Assembly: GCA_009602725.1 (NCBI GenBank)
Contig: WELB01000203.1
Coordinates: 127,221 to 144,486, forward strand
DNA: 17,266 nt
Direction of reading: 5' to 3'
From: Spirogloea muscicola
Lineage: Eukaryota; Streptophyta; Zygnematophyceae; Spirogloeales; Spirogloeaceae
Both the position numbers and the translations under genes were made by a program. Positions 1 to 9,275 of this stretch are shown piece by piece. Under the pieces are notes generated by a model. That model was not told where the DNA came from and made no database searches. It saw only the letters and a program-made list of their open reading frames with translations. The stretch's first letter is position 1. Every line of letters starts with the position of its first letter.

Positions 1-112
1 GGGGTATTGAGGGCGCCCTGTCTGCCTAGCCTTTGGCTCCGTCATGAACACCTGTATGCATCTGGCTGGCATTTCACAGCCGATTCTTTCATATCAGCAG
101 CCGCTTTCTTCT
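1..112 (+). mobile_element. 3' end of a retroelement copy (truncated by window edge)
   Basis: The first bases encode the last codons Gly-Tyr-stop (stop at 8-10) of the same protein end that appears at 9161-9170. The following ~100 bases match 9171-9275 closely, with a 4-base gap near position 52 and about ten substitutions. It is therefore a 3' tail of the element described at 8295-9275, cut by the window start. It ends roughly 40 bases before a (CCG)n tract and about 140 bases before the leader of the PPT gene. Two dispersed copies show it is a repeat; that it is a retroelement 3' UTR is inferred from the reading frame that ends in it. Confidence 0.7.
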
Positions 113-150
113 TTCTTCTTCCTCCTGTCACTCCGCGTCCACTCCCCCGT

Positions 151-180
151 CCGCCGCCGTCGCCGCCGCCGCCGCCGCCG
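151..180. repeat. (CCG)n trinucleotide tract
   Basis: Nearly pure CCG/CGC triplet run with a single interrupting CGT, just downstream of the retroelement tail and upstream of the PPT leader. A comparable tract follows the second retroelement tail at 9297-9318. Confidence 0.85.
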
Positions 181-254
181 CGATCGATGACAGGAAGAGC
201 TTAAACTGCGGGGCGCGAGGCGGGCGGGCCGCCCGCGGCGCCGAGGCTCTGGCC

Positions 255-3050
255 TTGTCTCGCGCCGCCGCCATCCGCGGCGCTGCCATCGCCGTGCCGT
301 GGAGTCACAGCTCCAGCGCTTACTCCGCGGGCCGGCGCTGCCTTCGCTGGAGCAGGGCGAGCGGTCGCGACGCCGCCGCCGCCGCGGCGAGCGCCGCCGC
401 TTCGGCCGACAGCGGCGGCAATGCCGGCAGTGCTGCGCCCGAGCCCGTGCACGGCTTGGGCGGGGCTGCGGCCGCCCCCGCGCCGTCGTCGCCGGCGAGC
501 AGGACGCTGCTCCTCGGCTCGCTCTTTGGCCTCTGGTACCTCTTCAACATCTTCTTCAACATCTACAACAAGCAGGCGAGTGTTCAACTCTCGCCACTGT
601 CTTTGGTGGAGACGGGCTGCTCTGTAGCAATGCAGGTCCCACCTGCCACCGAGGAAGGCACTAGGAACGTGGCTTTTGCCGCCACCATCGTTAGGCGCCT
701 CCAGGGATGCAGCATCAGCACTTGTGACACTGTGGATTGTGGCCAGCTGATGGCAGCTGCCTTGGCCATGTTGCGACGCGCCGTGTGCTGCTTGTTGCAG
801 GTCCTCAAGGCCTTCCCATACCCTGTCACCATCACGGCGCTCCAGTTTGCGATCGGCACGGTCGTGGTGCTCGTCATGTGGATCACGGGCCTGTACAAGC
901 GGCCGCAGATCACCCAAGAGCAGGTGGGTCAGACCAGACTTAGATGGGACTGCTCGATCAAGCCTCCGCCTTCAGTCATGCTATGGCCACCCAGACTTCG
1001 AGCTGCCTTAGGACATGCAGAGCACCTGTCACACCATCTGCACAACGGTAGCCTGGGCTATTTTGCTCACATCGACAGAGCCTTCTGGTAATTATCAAGT
1101 CCAGCAGAGGGTCCTTCACCATCCAATGAGCTCTGCTTGTGACGCTTGAAGGTGGTTGCCATCCTTCCGCTGGCCGCAGTCCACACCCTGGGCAACCTGT
1201 TCACAAACGTGAGCTTGGGCAAGGTGGCGGTGTCATTTACGCATACTATTAAGGCGCTCGAGCCCTTCTTCTCGGTGCTCCTGTCTGCGATGCTGCTGGG
1301 CGATGTAAGATGCCCAACTGCCCCCTTTGTGTGATCCTCCTCTTTCTAAACGTACCTCAGTGCTTCTTTATCTTGCTAGTCCTCCGAAAAGTCACTGCCT
1401 GCTCTGCGTGCTCATTGCAAGTACTGCTGCACCTTGTATGGCAGTCGCCGCACCCATGGGTCATTGCTTCTCTCCTTCCGATCGTGGGCGGTGTGGCCCT
1501 AGCCTCCGCCACAGAAGCTTCATTCAACTGGTGAATACGAATGCATACTCTCCTGAAACACTACACCAGTATATTCACAAGCCAAGGCATATCGTTATCT
1601 GCAAGTCAAAGAGGCTATTGCATGTGTTGTCATGCTGTTGTGAAGGATAGAGTAAGATTATCGTACTACATGGTCTGAGCTGTCCAGATCAGTTTCCACG
1701 TTGCTTCTGCTGAATGTCACTCATATGAGCACTGCTTGAAGATGAACCCCACTGGTCTGCTAACACTTGGGGCAGAGCGTAACTGCAGGGCTGGTTTCCT
1801 AAGTGCCATGGCCTCCAATCTCACTTTCCAGTCTCGGAACGTTCTTAGCAAGAAGCTCATGATCAAGAAGGATGTGAGGCGAAGTGCTCAGTTGTCTCAT
1901 GCACTTGTTCTCCCTATTCACGAACATTTAAGTCATGCTTGAGTGTGGCAAATGATTTTTATCGTAGGCATGAGTTGCATTGGCAGTCAGCACTGGGATG
2001 TAATTTGGGCATATTTTTAACACCCTTTGTCCTGAAATATCCTTCTTGTGCAGAAGGATGCACTGGACAATATCAATCTCTTCTCTGTCATCACCATCAT
2101 GTCCTTCTTCCTCTTGGCTCCTGTTGCTCTCCTGGTTGAAGGCGTCAAACTAACCCCAGCTTACCTTGAGGCTGCAGTACGAACTTCTCTACGACTCAAA
2201 CCTGCTCCGGAGCGCCTCTCATGTTTGCATCTTACCATTGATTAGCTCGTAGCATATCCTAGTCTTCTGGAAGATTGATGGCTGAGATGGCTGAGATGAA
2301 CGATGCTGTCGTTGTAACAGGGACTGGATGTGAAGACAATAATGACGCGAACACTGATAACTGGACTGTGCTTCCATTCCTATCAGCAGGTACTACTACG
2401 TCAAGTCAACTGTAACAATGTGGCATGACTTTGTGCTCTCTGTTTGTAGCACTGACAAAAGTTGGCATTCTTGTAGTGATTATATTTTACATACTGCTGT
2501 ATATGAAAATTCTTGTCCAATGTTCTGGTCCGGTAGTGCTGCGCTTCAATGTGAAATAGAAGAACAGCATTCGTCCGTTGAGCTGCGCTTCTTAATGAAA
2601 CGACATTATGCTTGCTTGTGGCAGGTATCATACATGATCCTCCAGAGGGTATCTCCTGTGACTCACTCTGTTGGCAACTGTGTCAAGCGCGTGATTGTCA
2701 TTGTGACCTCGGTCCTCTTCTTTCGCACACCTGTCTCCACAATTAATGGGATTGGTAAGTCCACACCTCCGACCCTCTTGGTTGCTTGCTACCACCAACC
2801 ACTGAGTCTCATGACCTCAATCTAGTGATGAACAGGAATGATGTTGTTGATCTCAACAGCAGTCATTCAGCTGAGTCAACAGAAGATCTGGACTCGAAGA
2901 AGCCTCAAGGCACTTCTCTATCGGGCCTTCACTAACATCACAAGTATGTACCTTGCAACAGGTACGGCAGTGGCACTGGCAGGAGTTTTTGCCTACTCAC
3001 GGGTGAAAGCAGTTCTTAGTCCCCCCAAAGTTGCACCTAAAATAGCCTAG
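255..3050 (+). CDS. PPT: Plastid phosphoenolpyruvate/phosphate translocator (9 exons)
   Basis: Exchanges phosphoenolpyruvate for phosphate across the plastid inner envelope, feeding shikimate and fatty-acid synthesis (family knowledge). Exons read from splice sites and family conservation: ?-575, 801-923, 1152-1304, 1445-1530, 1789-1873, 2057-2176, 2321-2389, 2625-2754, 2962-3050; exons 2-9 give 284 residues. Exon 1 has an Ala/Ser/Arg-rich, transit-peptide-like stretch, then the first membrane segment ([15 protein letters not shown]). Later signatures: [52 protein letters not shown] and NCVKRV, whose Lys-Arg pair matches the phosphate-binding pair of this family. YQQVSYMIL points to PPT rather than TPT (YNQLATN) or GPT. 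Exon 7 (23 codons) is easily missed. Intron 1 appears to be GC-AG. No in-frame ATG exists between the stop at 45-47 and the first membrane segment, so the true start is unresolved; 255 is a TTG placeholder. Stop TAG at 3048-3050. Confidence 0.9.
576..800 (+). other. PPT intron 1 with GC donor
   Basis: Exon 1 ends ...AACAAGCAG at 575 and the intron begins GCGAGT. The acceptor TTGTTGCAG ends at 800 and exon 2 opens GTC CTC AAG. Only this GC donor gives the conserved NKQ-VLK junction in phase 0; the nearest GT (580) would shift the frame. Confidence 0.7.
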
Positions 3051-3425
3051 TGCAGCCTACAGCAGCTTACAGCAGCGAACAGTATCTGGAAGTAGCACGG
3101 TCCGAAGAATTTGGTACCAGGGCTTAATGTCGAGCTGCTACTACAGAGTAGGTAATTTGCGACCAGTGTTGGGAAAATTAGCATGTGTGTCCATCCGCTT
3201 CAACTCGGATGCTGTAAGCCTGAGTAAGTCAACCCACACGTGACAAGCAAGACATGTGATTGACGTATCTCTTGCCTGCCTAACAAGGCTTTTACGGGTG
3301 GAGCTTATGATTCTCGTTGTCGTTGGAGCCGTGGCCTTCAGTCCGTTGTTGGCTCTGTGGCAGTCTCGACAGGCCTTCTGTGCTAACCGCATCAAATCGT
3401 TGTATTTGTAAACGGTGTAATAGAT
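3051..3425. other. PPT 3' flank, no gene seen
   Basis: Ordinary-composition sequence after the PPT stop. TGTAA pentamers, the polyadenylation signal of many green algae, occur at 3407-3411 and 3416-3420, about 360 bases downstream of the stop. A five-base motif is weak evidence. I see no reading frame with family features on either strand. Confidence 0.4.
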
Positions 3426-4240
3426 GTGCTTGATTGTGTTGGGAGCCTCTCGGGAGCAGGGCGGGAAGCTCCCGCTTGTTTCCGGCTAAGTTGTGGGGCC
3501 GGTAACGGCGGGAGGGGGGTCCCCGGTCGGTGGGGGGCCGCTAAGAGCCGACCGGGGCCCCCGTTAAGGAGGGGGAAGGGGTGGGGGCAGGTGGAGCCCT
3601 CTCCGCACCTCGCGGCGCGCGTGGCGGCGGCAAGTGCGGGGGGGCCCATCCCCTCCTCCCCTCCTCGGCCCCCTCTCCCCTCAGACCGCCCATCCGCTTA
3701 CCGTGCGGCTCCCTTCATGGCGCCAACCCCACCCCTCCATCTCCCCCTGGCGATCGGGCCAGCGCCGCGGTCCTCGACGCTCGCCTCGTCGCCGGCGGCG
3801 TTGGCGGCGGCTGNAAGGCTGAGCCGAGGAGCCGATGCGCGGCGGCGGCGGTGGCGGCGGCGGCTGGTCATCCCTCGCTGGCCAGGTGGTGCTTCTTCGC
3901 CGGCTGCCTGACGAGAGCGGGGCTCCCGTGCAGCTCCGCCGGCTGCCCTGAAGCGGCACTGCATGCGCTCACTCCTTACGACGAGACGAGGAGCCTGCGG
4001 AGACTGAGCGATCCGGCGGCCGGGCACGCTGGTCTTGGATTGACATAACGATCTCCCATTGCCGGCGACGATACCGGCGTGGCTTCCGGCGTTCCATCGG
4101 CGGCTGCTTCCCCAGGCTCGGCGGAGGTTCCGTGGAGACGGACGTGCGGCGCGATCGGCTATCCCGAGCTCGTTCGCTGATATCCGAGCTCCGTCTCCTC
4201 GAATTGGTGGCCATCCGGCGGTCTCCGGGCCGGCGGCTCC
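3426..4240. other. GC-rich leader/promoter zone upstream of the SLC35B-type gene
   Basis: CpG-dense, with G-runs near 3505-3590 and CGG triplets around 3795-3865, plus an N at 3814. Several long frames are open on both strands, but they are Arg/Pro/Ala/Gly-rich and mutually overlapping, as expected from high GC. None shows a domain or consistent start. It most likely holds the promoter and 5' UTR of the gene starting at 4241; an unrecognised upstream exon cannot be excluded. Confidence 0.45.
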
Positions 4241-6858
4241 ATGAGGATGCATGAGATCGCCATGCTCCCGCAGCCGATATCCAGCGCCCGGACCGCCGGC
4301 GCCGCGGCGGGCGGCCCCGACGGTGCGGGCCTCGGTCTCACTCAGCGCGCGCACGACCACGACCACGAAGCCCCGCGGGAGGCGGTCGTAGACATCAGCT
4401 GGCAGACGAGGGGCCATCTTGCTGCCGACAGTAAGGGCGCACAGGTTGCCGTCGCGGCCTCCACCACGCCACAGGTGTATGCCTTTGGCATCAACCTCAG
4501 CTGGCTGCCCCGGTGGCTGCAGCTCGTCGCCTGCTGCTGCGGCATATTCTTCGGCTTTGTCATTAATGCGATCTGCGAGGTGCAAACCAATGGCCACGGC
4601 CTCAGATGCCTCACTCAGACCAAGCTGATCTTGCACAAGTTATTCTCTGACACATGTCGTTCCCACGATTCTCTATACCGCTAGCAAAATTGAGTATACC
4701 TTTTTCCAGCAGCAAGTGGGAATTGTGCAAGATGACATTGCTCAATCAAGTCGGACTGAGAAGCTCCAAAGCAGCTCATTTTGCACTGTTAGCAGTTGCT
4801 TGCTCATGATGAGTGGTCGCGCAGCTCACTCAGACTCTGTCTTATCGCATTTGCAGGAGTTTTTATTCAAGACACTTGAATTTAGGCACGTCCCAACCTG
4901 CCAAGAGAAAGGAGACCCTGTGCTTAAAACCTTCAACATGTGCTGATTGTCCGGCAGGCTCAAGACCGACTACTTGCATTCAGGTCCTTCAACTGCCGCT
5001 ATGAGTACAAGCTTTGCAAGGTGCTCATCAGACAGGCTTGTGCATTGCAGGTACCCTTGGTACTTCACCTTCTCCCAGTTTGCCATATACATAGTGCTGG
5101 CATACATTCACGGCTTCCGACCTTCGCAAATAACGCATCCATGGGGAGCTTACTTCAAGCTTGGCGCCGTCTTGGTGGGCAGCATGGGACTCACAAAGTG
5201 CTCCCTCCGGTACATCAACTATGCTGCGCAGATTATCTTCAAGTCCTGCAAGGTGAGCCACCATACTGAATTATCTCCTCTCAGAAATGTGAACAGGTGC
5301 CTTTTCTCATCTGGCTTGTTGAAATTGCTGAATTCTTGGACTTGAGTCGAGAACTTGCTGCTTAGTACTGCTTGCCCCGTCATCTAACTTGACAAGTTCT
5401 TTGCAGCTAGAACCTGCTGTTACACTTAAGCTGCTGCATGCGTGATCCATTGTCTTGTGCCATGTTGGCCACTGCAAATGTTAAGTCTATGAGTGCACCC
5501 TCTCCTTTTCTCTGGCAGGCCTAAGCTTGAGCACATACAGCTGCCTTTCTGCTCACATTCGCATTTGTACAGGTCATTCCGGTCATGGCTGTGAGCCATT
5601 TGTTCCCTGGCCTGCGGCGATCATACAAGGCGCATGAGTACAGACAGGCCATATTGCTCGTTATTGGCCTGATCGTATTTACACTAGCGGATGCCCAAGT
5701 TACGCCAACATTTGCATTAGCAGGCGTAATTTTGATTATAGGAGCACTTGTTTTCGACGCATTCCTGGGTAATCTGCAAGAGCTGCTCTTCACTGTAGGC
5801 CCCTCGACGAGCCAGGTAAGTCCGGCTACATCTGCACTAGAAGACTCCCACTTTGGTGATATGTATCCGATGTTGCACTTCTGCTAGATATACTGACACA
5901 TGTGCAAATCTCATGAAGTTGTCCTGAATTTGCGTGACCAGGAGGAGGTTGTCTTCTGCTCCAGCGCAGCCGGGCTGCTCTTCCTCATCCCTCCAATGGT
6001 CATCACTGGAGAGCTCTCCTCTTCACCAAGCATTTTGAATCTGGTATCGTTTACCTTCTATTGAGAGTACTTGGATTCTACCAGCCTGCACTGTACTCCT
6101 CTGTCACAGGTTGATCAACTTGCAGTTGCCAGTATCACACTAGCAGCATGCTTCCCCCCTTGTCATGCAGGCTTGTAGGGCTGATCAATGCTGCTCTTGG
6201 GTTGTTGATACACCAGTGCTTTGTTGAATAGGAACCCAAGGTGTACATCGTGATCTGTGTAGCAGCTCTAGCATCCTACATTGGCCAGCTTGCTGTCCTC
6301 TCATCCGTGGCTCTCTTCGGTGCTGCCACAACTTACGTGGTATCAATCTCTGATGTTCCCAGCAATTTTCCCATACTGAGCGACTCATGCTTTCACCTCC
6401 TCTTTAATCCTGGTCTTCTGTTCACGATTCTCGTTCCTTGTTACCATCTCTCCTCTACTGCAGCATACAATGCCAAGTTTGCTTTTGTAAGCTCCTCAAT
6501 TAAGGGCTGAGGAGTGCCTTTGACGATCTCATGGATCAGCAACCATGCGCTGTTTGACTGCTTTCATCAAGTTTTAGTAATGCCTATACTTCTTGCACCT
6601 CTTATATGCACAATGCAGGTGACCTCCTTGAGGAAGGCCTTCACATTGTTCATTTCCTACTTGATTTTCACAAAGCCGTTCTCCCTTATGCACTTGGTGG
6701 GTGTCTCCCTCATATTCCTCTCCTTCGCCCTCAAATGCACTGCGAAGAAGAAATCAAAGGATGGCTATCAAGAACTTGCCATGACTAGTTCTGCTGAAGC
6801 TTCCATAGATGTCAAGGAGGCCCGTTTGCAAGAGAAGATAGAAGCTGCTAGTAGATAG
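4241..6858 (+). CDS. SLC35B/UTR2-type nucleotide-sugar or PAPS transporter (7 exons)
   Basis: UAA-family (PF08449) antiporter expected in the Golgi or ER membrane, importing a nucleotide sugar or PAPS for luminal glycosylation or sulfation. Exons: 4241-4579, 4857-4885, 5051-5252, 5573-5815, 5942-6043, 6232-6339, 6619-6858; all phases agree and give 420 residues. After ~80 low-complexity residues come GIFFGFVINAICE-EFLFKTLEF, YPWYFTFSQ, INYAAQIIFKSCKVIPVM, GLIVFTLADAQVTPTFA, DAFLGNLQE, SVALFGAATTYV and YLIFTKPF. These follow the order of Arabidopsis UTR2 and animal SLC35B3 as I remember them. The C-terminus is lysine/glutamate-rich and probably cytosolic. Start 4241 is the first ATG in a frame open to the first membrane segment; two more ATGs follow within eight codons. 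Exon 2 is only 29 nt and appears to use a GC donor. Substrate (UDP-galactose/glucose versus PAPS) cannot be told from sequence. Confidence 0.88.
4886..5050 (+). other. SLC35B intron 2 with apparent GC donor
   Basis: Exon 2 ends ...GAATTTAG at 4885 and the intron starts GCACGT; the acceptor TGCATTGCAG ends at 5050. This junction makes AG+G (Arg) and joins LEFR to YPWYFTF without gap or frame loss. The nearest GT (after AGGCAC) would put the next exon out of frame. Confidence 0.6.
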
Positions 6859-7881
6859 TCTAGTATGACTGTGGGCATGCAACCACATTTGGCGGTCATG
6901 AAGGAAGCAAGGGCACTCAAGAAAAAGCAAGTCCATGCACACAGCACAGTGGAATAGATAGAATAGTTGGTGCCCATTTTGCAAGCTTCACAGTATACAT
7001 CATCCCAAATAGAGGGATGGTGTACAGGAATTGCCTGCTTGAAGTTAGCACCACCAACATCTAAATTAGCTCTGTGGACTTTGGCACATTGCCATCAAGT
7101 TGGAAGCAACCCATTGGGCATGGATTGTTTTATATTGATCAGGCCTTGCGCGTCATACTTTTGGTGGCCCTTTCCATGCCATTGTGTTACTAATTGAACA
7201 AATACTGAGCGCCCCAAACCTTGTTAATCAAGTGAAGGTGGTTAGGTTGACAGGTTGTCAGCAAGGCCCTAGCTTGGTGTGCCCTGTCAGTCTGCAGCTT
7301 GAGAGAGTTGGCGAAAAGTGCTTCTTGTAATTGCAGATGCTGGTGATCCAATAGAAGCGACCCAGGACAGCTTTAAGTCATGCACCTCTTCTGCTTCCGC
7401 ATGCTTCTTTAGCATGTCACACAGGCAATCTGCTTATCTTCAAACCTTGGCCGTGCCGCAAACGGGCATCTGCTGTGGAAATTTCTGTGGCTCATGTTGA
7501 CCTGGGCTGCCCAGTGTGGCAAGGAACTTCGCTCACATGTCGATGGTGGGCCATCAGCTACAGGACGCGCTGAACAAGGTCAGAAGCAGCCGGAGTCCGT
7601 GGAGAGCCTAGGAGAGATGTTTTTTCGTGAATTCAATACAAACTAAGGCCAAAGTGGCCGAGTGCAAAGGCAAGCACATCTAATGACGTACACCAACCAC
7701 TACACATTGACCTGCTCAGTAACCAACGGGTCAATACACGAAGGTCGTTAATCAATGCCTGAATACCAGATGGCAGATTCGAAAGAGACCTAGGTGAGAG
7801 AATCTTCCAGCAGAATGCGTGTCTATTGAGAGATGGGGGGCCATGTGTGGCCAAGTACAAAGCAGAGGGCGATGGCTGTGA
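6859..7881. other. Intergenic, no gene recognised
   Basis: About 1 kb of moderate-GC sequence between the transporter stop and the retroelement cluster. Small frames here lack any recognisable domain. A TGTAA pentamer at 7326-7330 could be a poly(A) signal but is distant from the stop. Nothing else supported. Confidence 0.4.
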
Positions 7882-8294
7882 TCGACCAGCCCAGTAAGAG
7901 AATATACAAAGTTTCAAAGGGGCCAGGAGAGACGTTCGAGCTCCCTGGGTTCGAGCTCCCACTGGAGCATCTCCGGAGTCTCCTCCGTGGACGTGCACGG
8001 AGCCTTTGGCTCCAAATGGCTTGACTTGCTCCACCGCCTGGCGCGGCGTGCAGCGGCCCGCCGCCTCGGGCAGCAGGGCGAGCAGCCCGGCTTCAACGTA
8101 GCCGGGTCCCTCGCTCACATTTTCCGTATGCGTTTGGCCGTCTCGATGCAGCGGTCCCTCGCCTTCGCGGTTCACTTGCGCGCAGGCCGAGCTTTGGCGG
8201 CGGCCTCCGGCTTCCGTCAGGGCGACGTCTTTCCGCCAGTTAGCTTCTCGGACCTGCATCTCCTGTCTAGAGGTTACTGAGCGTTCCCTGGCTG
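7882..8294 (+). pseudogene. Retroelement protein C-terminal fragment, copy A
   Basis: Frame open from 7882 to the stop at 8278-8280. The recognisable part (from about 7984) reads VDVHGAFGSKWLDLLHRLAR, then an Arg/Ala-rich helix, FRMRLAVSMQRSLAFAVHL, RAGRALAAASG and the end SDLHLLSRGY. The last ~30 residues resemble the end of copy B (RAGRAFAAASG ... SDFPVLTRGY). The pattern (GALG-type motif, Arg-rich helix, R-L-S-x-x-L-Q-R) recalls the extreme C-terminus of reverse-transcriptase polyproteins with a restriction-like nuclease that are common in algal genomes. No ATG-led full gene or polymerase domain is present, so it is a 5'-truncated relic. Confidence 0.6.
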
Positions 8295-8301
8295 ATGTCT
8301 T

Positions 8302-8394
8302 AGTCCTAGTCGTTCGCACTCAGGCTCCCTCAGACTTTGTCCATTCTTTTGGGCTGGCCTTTCCCAGCCACCAGTCAATCTAGCCGCGCTTCCT
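8302..8394 (+). repeat. 93-bp direct repeat, left copy
   Basis: Matches 8838-8930 at 86 of 93 positions without gaps. It lies between the stop of copy A and the conserved ARLLSVS region of copy B. Confidence 0.9.
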
Positions 8395-8837
8395 CTCCAA
8401 AGGGATGCTCGAGGCCAGGCTCGGCTCCTATCTGTTTCGTCTCTGGGAGCGTCTGAGTGGCTCCGCGCTTTGCCTTTGCATGCAGGCTTGCGGATGGAAA
8501 ATTCTTTGTTCTGCGATGCTATGCACCGCCGCCTTGGCTTACCATCCCTGTGCTTGGCAAGGGTGACCCAATGTGACTGTGGGCTTATTGAGCATGATGG
8601 ATTGCTCATGGGTGACTACATGCTCAGGTGTGCCAGAGGCAGTGAGCGCACGGGCTCCCACAACCTCCTACGTGACGCCATGTATGGCATCGTCAAGGAG
8701 GCGGGATATCAAGTGGCGATGCCCGTCCAACTCCGCAATGGGGTCCCTCGGACGAGGCGTGTCGATCTGGTTGGCGTCCCCCTGGGAGGTGGCAAGCGGC
8801 TCCTCATGGACGTCGTCCTAACCGACAGCTTCCGGTC

Positions 8838-8930
8838 AGTCCTAGTCCTTCGTACTCCGGCTCCTTCAGACCTTGTCCATTCGTTTGGGCTGGCCTTTCC
8901 CAGCCACCAGTCAATCTGGCCGCGCTTCCT
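8838..8930 (+). repeat. 93-bp direct repeat, right copy
   Basis: Second copy of the 8302-8394 repeat. It interrupts the nuclease region between the DVVLTDSF motif and the E-x-K-x-x-KY motif. In the frame that continues from DVVLTDSF, three of the seven differences are synonymous and one converts a stop (left copy) into Trp (right copy). Confidence 0.9.
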
Positions 8931-8953
8931 GCTCCGGACGAAGCGCCTCATTA

Positions 8954-8988
8954 CATAGCCGGTCTCATTACATCTGAGACCGGCTATG
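8954..8988. repeat. Perfect 14-bp inverted repeat, 7-nt loop
   Basis: Arms 8954-8967 (CATAGCCGGTCTCA) and 8975-8988 are exact reverse complements around TTACATC. It lies 23 bases after the right copy of the 93-bp repeat, at the point where the coding frame of copy B resumes. Confidence 0.92.
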
Positions 8989-9160
8989 CCGTGAAGGTGG
9001 CCGAACAGAAGAAGTTGCACAAGTACAAGGACCACCTGCGGCAGTCCCAGGCGATCGCTTTGCATCGCCGGGCTGGTCGCGCCTTTGCAGCAGCCTCTGG
9101 TTTGCGCAGCGGGGTTGCTCTTTCTCCCCTCACCTCATCTGACTTCCCAGTGCTGACACG

Positions 9161-9275
9161 GGGGTATTGAGGGTGCCCTGTCTGCCTAGCCTTTGGCTCC
9201 GTCATGAACACCTACCTGTATGCATTTGGCTGGCGGTTTACAGCCGATTCTTTAATATCAGCAGTCGCATTCTTA
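9161..9275 (+). repeat. Retroelement 3' tail, second copy of the window-start repeat
   Basis: Begins with the final Gly-Tyr-stop codons and aligns with positions 1-112. Similarity fades near the ATTCTT at about 9275, roughly 20 bases before a (CCG)n tract. Confidence 0.85.

Larger units (their letters stand above)
8295..9275 (+). mobile_element. Retroelement fragment, copy B: zinc-knuckle and restriction-like nuclease region
   Basis: Frame 1 from 8296 to 8834 reads ARLLSVSSLGASEWLRALPL, a hydrophobic LRLGLP-like helix (RRLGLPSLCLARV), the knuckle CDCG (8572-8583) with a later Cys, TGSHNLLRDAMY, then RRVDLVGVPLG and LLMDVVLTDSF. The acidic residues at 8764 and 8809 fit a PD-(D/E)XK (restriction-like) core. 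The frame then hits a stop at 8956-8958. The expected next motif (KVAEQKKLHKYKDHL) lies in another frame at 8976-9170, ending ...VLTRGY-stop, followed by a 3' tail to about 9275. The break coincides with a 93-bp repeat at 8838-8930 and a palindrome. Spacing after KYKDHL is shorter than in copy A, implying an internal deletion. A decayed element; the reverse-transcriptase core is absent from the window. Confidence 0.65.

Noticed and set aside
201-917. Long minus-strand frame across PPT exons 1-2
   Set aside because: Overlaps well-supported PPT exons and an intron on the opposite strand, with no domain; a GC-driven shadow.
3698-4636. 312-codon minus-strand frame
   Set aside because: Arg/Ala/Pro/Gly-rich, contains the N, and overlaps exon 1 of the SLC35B-type gene in antisense; no recognisable motif.
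7633-8319. 228-codon minus-strand frame
   Set aside because: Antisense to retroelement copy A, whose plus-strand reading has family motifs and shares its end with copy B.
8302-8930. 93-bp direct repeats as LTRs of a small element
   Set aside because: They lack TG...CA ends and a primer-binding site, and the enclosed segment is a piece of the surrounding retroelement frame.
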